Part shown: in pieces, positions 59,159 to 64,000 of the stretch | Layout: the number at the start of each line of letters is the position of its first letter | Numbering within the stretch: the stretch's first letter is position 1 | Made by a program: the position numbers and the translations under genes | Assembly: GCA_927362715.1 (NCBI GenBank) | Contig: CAKMIX010000004.1 | Span: 1 to 64,000 of the forward strand | Direction: 5' to 3' | Length of the DNA: 64,000 nucleotides | Source: an uncultured Clostridia bacterium | GTDB lineage: Bacteria; Bacillota; Clostridia; Oscillospirales; Acutalibacteraceae | The notes under the pieces: model-generated | Database searches by the model: none | Told to the model about the DNA's origin: nothing | Seen by the model: the letters and a program-made list of their open reading frames with translations, nothing else

Positions 59159-60684
59159 ATGCGGTATGTGATTGGTATCGATCTGGGAACATCGGCGACC
59201 AAAACCGTTTTGTTTGATATAACGGGCAAAAAAATTGCATCCGCCGCAAAGGAATATCCCCTTTTACAGCCGCAAAACGGCTGGGCCGAGCAGGACCCGG
59301 CGGATTGGTATGCAGCAGCGATAGAAACTCTGCGCGCCGTTGTGGAAAAAAGCGGCGTTTCGGCTGCGGATATTGTATCGCTCGGCATTTCCGGGCAGAT
59401 GCACGGTCTTGTGATGCTTGACGAAGCGGGCGAGGTGCTGCGTCCGGCGATTCTGTGGTGCGACCAGCGCACGGAAAAGGAATGTGCGGAAATCACGGAA
59501 CGTGTTGGCTTTGACAGGCTGATTGCAATCACCGCAAATCCCGCGCTGACCGGCTTCACGGCATCCAAAATTCTGTGGGTCAAAAAGCACGAGCCGGCGC
59601 TTTATCAAAAATGCCGCCATATTTTACTGCCGAAAGATTATCTTCGCTACAAGCTGACAGGTGTTTTTGCCACGGAAATGTCGGAGCATCCGGTATGCAG
59701 CTTTTGGATGTGCCGCACCGCTGCTGGTCAAAAGAGGTGTTGGCCGCGCTCGACATCGATCCCGCCTTGCTCGGCAGGCTGTATGAGTCCCCCGAGGTGA
59801 CGGGTACGATCGGTAAAGAAGCCGCAGGCCTGACCGGGCTTGCGGTCGGCACGCCCGTGGTTGGCGGGGCAGGGGATAACGCGGCTGCCGCTGTGGGTAC
59901 GGGCGTTGTCCGCGACGGCAGGGCGTTTACTACCATCGGGACTTCCGGCGTCGTGTACGCGCATACCGACAAGCCGATCATCGATCCAAAAGGGCGCGTG
60001 CATACCTTCTGCTGTGCCGTGCCGGGCGCGTGGCATGTCATGGGCGTGACACAGGCGGCTGGGCTTTCTTTACAGTGGTTCAAAAACAATTTCTGTATGC
60101 CTGAAATCGAACGTGCAAAGCAGACGGGGAAAGATGTTTACCAAATCACAGACGAGGAAGCATCGAAGATCCCGATCGGCGCAGACAGGCTTTTGTATCT
60201 GCCGTATTTGATGGGTGAGCGCACCCCGCATCTCAACGCAAACTGCCGCGGCGTTTTCTTCGGCCTTTCCGCCATGCACACGCGCGCACACCTCGTGCGC
60301 GCCGTGATGGAGGGCGTCGGCTATTCGCTTTTGGACTGCATGCAGGTGTTAAAAGAAATGAATATAGCGCCTGCGGAAATGCTGGTTACGGGCGGCGGGG
60401 GAAAGAGCATCCTTTGGCGGCAGATGATTTGCGATATGTTTGAAATACCGGTCTGCACGACCGCCTCGTCCGAAGGCCCGGCATTGGGTGTCGCGATCCT
60501 GGCGGCTGTCGGTGCAGGGATCTACAAAAGCGTGGAGGCGGCGTGCGACGTCATGGTGCAAAAGAATGATGATGCGCTGCTGCCCGTCCGGGAAAACACG
60601 GCGATCTACCGCCAATACCACGCCTTGTATGAAAACCTGTATGCGTCTTTAAAAGACGACTTCCAAGCGCTCGCCGGCCTGTAA
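59159..60684 (+). pseudogene. xylB: Xylulokinase with one-base frameshift
   Basis: ATG 59159, RBS GGGGAAGGG. MRYVIGIDLGTSATKTVLFD begins an FGGY kinase; PQNGWAEQDPADWY and GISGQMHGLVMLD are xylulokinase motifs. After TGVFATEMS (59681) the frame breaks: one base is missing near 59685 (expected GA[C/T] GCA TCC for D-A-S), and ASGMQLLDVPHRCWSKEVLA, GAGDNAAAAVGTGVV, TIGTSGVVYAH, GERTPHLN and GGGGKSILWRQM continue in the second frame to 60684. One lesion only; a recent mutation or a sequencing error. Isomerase and transporter partners are absent. Confidence 0.92.
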
Positions 60685-60861
60685 ACGCAGCCGAAAAATT
60701 TGCACCTGATCTGTTCCTGCCGATAAATAAATGCGGCAGTGCGAATCGCACCGCCGAAAGGCGCGGCAAACGCAGGCGCCTGTGCCACCCCTTACAGGAC
60801 TGCTAAAAATCGGAACATGGACTGCCGTTTTTCGGATTTTTAAGTTTTTTGAAAATAAGCC

Positions 60862-60890
60862 TTGATTTTGCGCGCGAAATATATTATAAT
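60862..60890 (+). promoter_or_regulatory. Promoter of tRNA-Pro
   Basis: TTGATT (60862) and TATAAT (60885) with a 17-base spacer, 26 bases before the tRNA. Confidence 0.85.
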
Positions 60891-60915
60891 ACCAAAGCAC
60901 TCGAAAGAGCGCCAT

Positions 60916-60992
60916 CGGGGTGTGGCGAAGTTTGGTATCGCGCTTGGTTCGGGACCAAGAGGCCATGGGTTCAAGTCCCGTCACTCCGACCA
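60916..60992 (+). tRNA. tRNA-Pro (anticodon CGG)
   Basis: The acceptor CGGGGTG pairs with CACTCCG, discriminator A, encoded CCA. The anticodon arm CTTGG-TTCGGGA-CCAAG places CGG at the anticodon position; the T-arm TGGGTTCAAGTCCCG is canonical. A clean terminator follows and no repeat element of the kind seen after tRNA-Trp and ssrA is present. Confidence 0.96.
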
Positions 60993-60994
60993 TC

Positions 60995-61026
60995 AAAAAG
61001 CCTTGTCGCAAGACAGGGCTTTTTGC
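60995..61026 (+). terminator. Terminator of tRNA-Pro
   Basis: AAAAAGCC-TTGTC / GACAGGGCTTTTT with a GCAA loop, directly behind the tRNA. Confidence 0.88.
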
Positions 61027-61060
61027 AATTAAACGGCTTTTATATGTTCAGAGGTGTACG

Positions 61061-61747
61061 ATGAACTATCTCCAAGTACAAAACATCGCAAAAACCACGA
61101 TGGCATACGCACGCCAAAGCATAAAGCCCGGCATGCGCCTTACAGAGGTTCGCCGCCTGTGCGAAACGAAAATGCGCGCTTTGGGCGCGGATTCCTTTTG
61201 GTATTGGAACATCGGCGCGCTGGTGTTCTCGGGGGATGAGACTGCGCAATCGGTGTCCGGCAGGAAATATAAAACGAGCGACCGCATCATCGAACCGAAT
61301 GACATCATCACCATTGATCTAAGCCCGCAGGTCGGGAATATCTGGGGCGATTATGCGCGCACGGTCATCCTCCAAGACGGCGAGGTCGTAAAAACGGAAA
61401 ATGTCAAAAATTCCGAATGGAAGCAGGGTTTGCAAACAGAGGATTTTCTGCACAAAGCGCTTTGTGCATTTGCAACGCCGCAGACGACGTTCGAAGAGGT
61501 CTATTTCCATATGAATTGCCTAATCGAAGAAAAAGGTTTTGTCAACCTTGATTTTAAAGGAAATTTGGGACATTCCATCGCGCGGCGCAAACGGGATAGG
61601 ATTTATATCGAAAAAGGCAATGCCTCCCGCTTGGGCGATGCGGCGTATTTCACCTTTGAACCGCATATCAGCGTAAAAGGTTCCCCATACGGCTATAAAA
61701 AGGAAAACATATATTATTTTGATAACGGAAAAATTACGGAATTGTGA
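61061..61747 (+). CDS. M24-family metallopeptidase-fold protein
   Basis: ATG 61061 with GAGGTG upstream. 228 aa, the size of a bare pita-bread domain. IKPGMRLTEVRRLCETKMRA, DIITIDLSPQVGNIWGDYAR (first metal Asp and the G-D-Y-A-R second Asp), NLGHSIARR (metal His) and FTFEPHISVKG (metal Glu) keep the aminopeptidase P/methionine aminopeptidase metal set. No N-terminal creatinase domain, so it may be a dipeptidase-like or non-peptidase member. Substrate unknown. Confidence 0.88.
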   Translation: MNYLQVQNIAKTTMAYARQSIKPGMRLTEVRRLCETKMRALGADSFWYWNIGALVFSGDETAQSVSGRKYKTSDRIIEPNDIITIDLSPQVGNIWGDYARTVILQDGEVVKTENVKNSEWKQGLQTEDFLHKALCAFATPQTTFEEVYFHMNCLIEEKGFVNLDFKGNLGHSIARRKRDRIYIEKGNASRLGDAAYFTFEPHISVKGSPYGYKKENIYYFDNGKITEL

Positions 61748-61755
61748 TAAAACCG

Positions 61756-61800
61756 ACACAGGGCGGATGTGTAAGCACATCCGCCCTGTGTTTGCATAAA
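61756..61800. terminator. Terminator between M24 and deoxyribosyltransferase-like genes
   Basis: A perfect 16-bp stem (61756-61771 with 61776-61791), TAAG loop, followed by TTGCAT. Confidence 0.85.
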
Positions 61801-61810
61801 AGCCTTAAAT

Positions 61811-62107
61811 TTATTGTGCACACAAATAAAGAATTTCTTTGCCCAGAGCTTTTGCAAAGGCGATTTCGCTTTTAGTCTGTTCGCCTATGTACCCTTCCAC
61901 ATTTACAATGTACACCGCATCAGACAGCTTGATCCTTTCCTTGTGCATCGCACCAAGCATTTCTTTTTCCGCCTGTGTATAGATTTTTTGCGGAGAAGCG
62001 GGATATACAACACTCAGCACACAGTTCCCCTGTAGGGAAAGCGTTTCCGCTGCCCGCATCATTTCCTGCTGAAACTTTAAGCTCCCGCACACGGTTATGA
62101 TTTTCAT
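61811..62107 (-). CDS. Nucleoside 2-deoxyribosyltransferase-like protein
   Basis: The start is ATG 62107 (GAGGTG upstream). 98 aa. MKIITVCGSLKFQQEMMRAA ... SLQGNCVLSV ... IKLSDAVYIVNVEGYIGEQT then KSEIAFAKALGK. The GS(L/R)KF start and G-Y-I-G-E-Q-T-x-x-E-I motif match the NDT-like Rossmann family (Glu as the likely nucleophile). It is shorter than classical NDTs (about 150 aa) and resembles the small DUF4406-like branch. Confidence 0.85.
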   Translation of the reverse strand: MKIITVCGSLKFQQEMMRAAETLSLQGNCVLSVVYPASPQKIYTQAEKEMLGAMHKERIKLSDAVYIVNVEGYIGEQTKSEIAFAKALGKEILYLCAQ

Positions 62108-62238
62108 TGCTGTCGCACCTCGCTTTGCGTTTCGGCTTAAGTGTATCATATGTCCGTATTGCGTGCAACCTTGTTCCGTCAAAAAGGGCGGCGCCGATCA
62201 TAAGTACGGCGCCGCCCGCAATTTCATTCACTTTTTGC

Positions 62239-63201
62239 TCACTTCTCCGCAAACGAATCCTTCCAAATACTGTCGAGCAAATCGCACGACGCTTGGAATT
62301 TTGCGAGTTCTTCTTTCTCCAACTCCAGCGTGAGCACCTCACGCACACCCTCGCGCCCGAGGATGCACGGCACGCCCGCGAACACATCGTGCACGCCGTA
62401 TTCCCCGTCGAGCCGCACCGAAACAGTCAAAATGCTGTTTTCCCCGCCGAAGATCGCCTTGACGATGCGCACGAGCGCAAGCCCGATGCCGTAATACGTC
62501 GCGCTTTTCGCCTGAATGATCTTATAGGCGGCTTTGGTGACGTTTTCGGCGATCTCGTCGAGCGCGGCGGCGGTGTATTTTTCGGGCTGCCCTGCGAGGA
62601 TCTCCCGAATCGGCTTGGTGCCGACGAGCGCCTGCGACCACGGTGTCATTTCGCTGTCGCCGTGTTCCCCGATGACATAGGCGTGCACGTTCTTCGGGTC
62701 GACCGTGAAGTATTCGCCCAAAAGGTAACGAAGCCGCGCGGTGTCGAGCGTCGTACCCGAACCGATGACCTTTCGGCTCGGGAACCCCGAAAGACGGTGT
62801 ACCACGCGCGTCATGATGTCCACGGGGTTTGTCGCCACAAGGAAGATCCCGTCAAAGCCTGATTCGAGCACCGGCGCGACGATGCTTTCAAATACCGCAC
62901 GGTTGCGCTGCAAAAGCGAGATGCGGTCTTCGCCCGGCTTTTGCGAAACGCCTGCGCAGATCACCACGATGTCCGCGTCGGCGCAGTCGCCGTAGTCTCC
63001 GGCGGTGATCTTCATGTTTGTCTTGGCAAAGGCAAGCCCGTGGTTTAAGTCCATGGCTTCCCCCAAAGCCTTTTCGCGGTTGATGTCAATGAGCACCATC
63101 TCGTCGCACGCCCCGTCGCACAAAAGCGCATACGCAAAGCTCATGCCGACAAAGCCTGTGCCCACAATGGCGATTTTTTTCGTAAATCCGTTATCTTTCA
63201 T
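62239..63201 (-). CDS. ldh: L-lactate dehydrogenase
   Basis: The start is ATG 63201 behind GGAGG. 320 aa. NAD site GTGFVGMSFAYALL, Asp at the end of the second strand (LIDINREKALGEAMDL), catalytic loop QKPGEDRISLLQRN (Arg), ATNPVDIMT, and the proton-relay His in IGEHGDSEMTPWSQA. It reduces pyruvate to L-lactate, the last step of a fermentative pathway. It is 57 bases behind asnB on the same strand, possibly co-transcribed. Confidence 0.97.
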   Translation of the reverse strand: MKDNGFTKKIAIVGTGFVGMSFAYALLCDGACDEMVLIDINREKALGEAMDLNHGLAFAKTNMKITAGDYGDCADADIVVICAGVSQKPGEDRISLLQRNRAVFESIVAPVLESGFDGIFLVATNPVDIMTRVVHRLSGFPSRKVIGSGTTLDTARLRYLLGEYFTVDPKNVHAYVIGEHGDSEMTPWSQALVGTKPIREILAGQPEKYTAAALDEIAENVTKAAYKIIQAKSATYYGIGLALVRIVKAIFGGENSILTVSVRLDGEYGVHDVFAGVPCILGREGVREVLTLELEKEELAKFQASCDLLDSIWKDSFAEK

Positions 63202-63258
63202 ATTTTCCTCCGGCAAAACAAAAACTTTTATACACTTAGTCTTGCCGAAAAGAAACGA

Positions 63259-64000
63259 TTAAATCCAGATCTCGGGCCGGTATTTTTCCAGCCAATAGTT
63301 GACCTGCACAAAATAAGCAATGGTCTGCGGCGTGGTCATCAGCTGCCCGTACCACGGCTGCTGCACATCCTGCGTCATCAGATCTTGAAGCGCCGATTTC
63401 TTGACGATTTGGAACAACGGCGCCCGGGTATTGTCAAGCACCTTTTGCAGCTCCCGCCGCACCGCCGCGAGGTAGGCGGGATTGTGCGTTTTCGGATACG
63501 GGCTTTTCTTGCGCCACAAGATTTCTTCAGGCAAAAGACCTTTGACCGCTTCGCGCAAAAGCCCTTTTTCATAGTGCTTGTAGTCCTTGAATTCCCACGG
63601 GACGGTATACAGGTATTCCGCAATGCGGTAGTCGCAGAACGGTACGCGCACCTCCAGCGCATTATACATGCTCATGCGGTCTTTGCGGTCAAGCAGCGTC
63701 TGCATGAACCAATCGAGGTTGAGCTTCATCATTTCTTTCATGCGCGCCTCGGTGTCGGAAAGCCCCGCACATTTGTCGGCGGCGGCGACCGTGTCGGCAT
63801 ATTTTTGATAGACGAATTCCTCTGCGTGCAGCTTGCGTGCCAAATCATCCTGCAAAAAGCTCTTGCGGTAGGAGGTGGACTGTGCCCACGGGAAGCCCTC
63901 GCGCAGACGGATGGTCTCGTCGCGGTACCATGGGTACCCGCCGAAGATCTCGTCCGCACATTCGCCCGAAAGCGCCACCGTGCCGTATTTTTTGATCTCC
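63259..64000 (-). CDS. asnB: Asparagine synthase (glutamine-hydrolysing), C-terminal part (cut by window edge)
   Basis: The frame stays open to base 64000, so the N-terminal glutaminase domain is outside. Visible is the synthetase domain with LSGECADEIFGGYPWYRDET (the S-G-E-C-x-D-E-I-F-G-G-Y loop), DRKDRMSMYNALEVRVPFCD and LLREAVKGLLPEEILWRKKS, then PYPKTHNPAY. It adenylates aspartate and transfers ammonia to give asparagine. ldh lies immediately downstream. Confidence 0.95.
   Translation of the reverse strand, partial: EIKKYGTVALSGECADEIFGGYPWYRDETIRLREGFPWAQSTSYRKSFLQDDLARKLHAEEFVYQKYADTVAAADKCAGLSDTEARMKEMMKLNLDWFMQTLLDRKDRMSMYNALEVRVPFCDYRIAEYLYTVPWEFKDYKHYEKGLLREAVKGLLPEEILWRKKSPYPKTHNPAYLAAVRRELQKVLDNTRAPLFQIVKKSALQDLMTQDVQQPWYGQLMTTPQTIAYFVQVNYWLEKYRPEIWI

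Noticed and set aside
60649-61011. Minus-strand frame with GVTGLEPMASWSRTKRD
   Set aside because: Antisense of tRNA-Pro; not a gene.

Overview
The window reads as the chromosome of a moderately GC-rich Firmicute of class Clostridia, most likely a gut Oscillospirales/Ruminococcaceae-type organism. The evidence is a valine T-box ahead of valS, the scRNA-dnaX-ybaB-recR order, smpB followed by ssrA, the glycoside hydrolase set, TnpV and DnaG remnants, and many strict TTGACA/TATAAT promoters. This placement is inference; no rRNA is present.

Layout. 1-1726: one end of an integrated element, with the C-terminal part of a large serine recombinase, AT-rich sequence, and a 3' half of tRNA-Trp(CCA) acting as its attachment site. 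1727-3932: a structured repeat that copies the tRNA 3' end, a decayed TnpV, a DnaG fragment and one unknown gene. 3933-14891: an accessory block with a soluble FtsH-like AAA+/zinc peptidase, a Cas4-like/DUF2779 nuclease, an unknown protein, a WYL regulator, an agmatine deiminase-family enzyme and a 3-methyladenine glycosylase. It also holds a tightly coupled MoxR ATPase / vWA-metallopeptidase / two ankyrin-like paralogue operon and a phosphatase-like protein.

15067-40416 is mostly core genome: XRE-comF, T-box-valS, GT8-VTT protein, rnpB, recD2, a GH2 glycosidase, an ABC-F ribosome-protection gene behind a leader-peptide attenuator, a coiled-coil protein, an orphan Fe-S fumarase/tartratase beta subunit, pcrA, the GH20-glpK-malic enzyme operon on the minus strand, scRNA-dnaX-ybaB-recR, an HD protein, smpB and ssrA. 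40417-40569 is a second structured repeat, here attached to the tmRNA 3' end.

40819-64000 alternates transport, regulation and sugar use: a CatA-like acetyltransferase, a LMW phosphatase, a MATE pump divergent from an Lrp regulator, a ROK-GPH permease-GH36 alpha-galactosidase operon, a LysR regulator divergent from a DUF3737/cyclophilin-like/MATE cluster, and a partner-switching operon (STAS - transporter with a degenerate GHKL N-terminus - SpoIIE phosphatase - RsbW-like kinase). A decayed beta-helix gene and frameshifted xylB follow, then tRNA-Pro(CGG), an M24 peptidase-fold protein, a deoxyribosyltransferase-like protein, lactate dehydrogenase and part of asnB.

The most novel signals are: (i) two structured elements downstream of tRNA-Trp and tmRNA, each with an inverted copy of the T-arm and a second direct copy of the RNA 3' end, and sharing a covarying AACANNNCGGTGNNNTGTT hairpin; (ii) the partner-switching operon in which the symporter carries what looks like a dead GHKL domain; (iii) the ABC-F attenuator, whose competing pairings can be read from the sequence; (iv) the MoxR/vWA/ankyrin and AAA/DUF2779/WYL accessory block.
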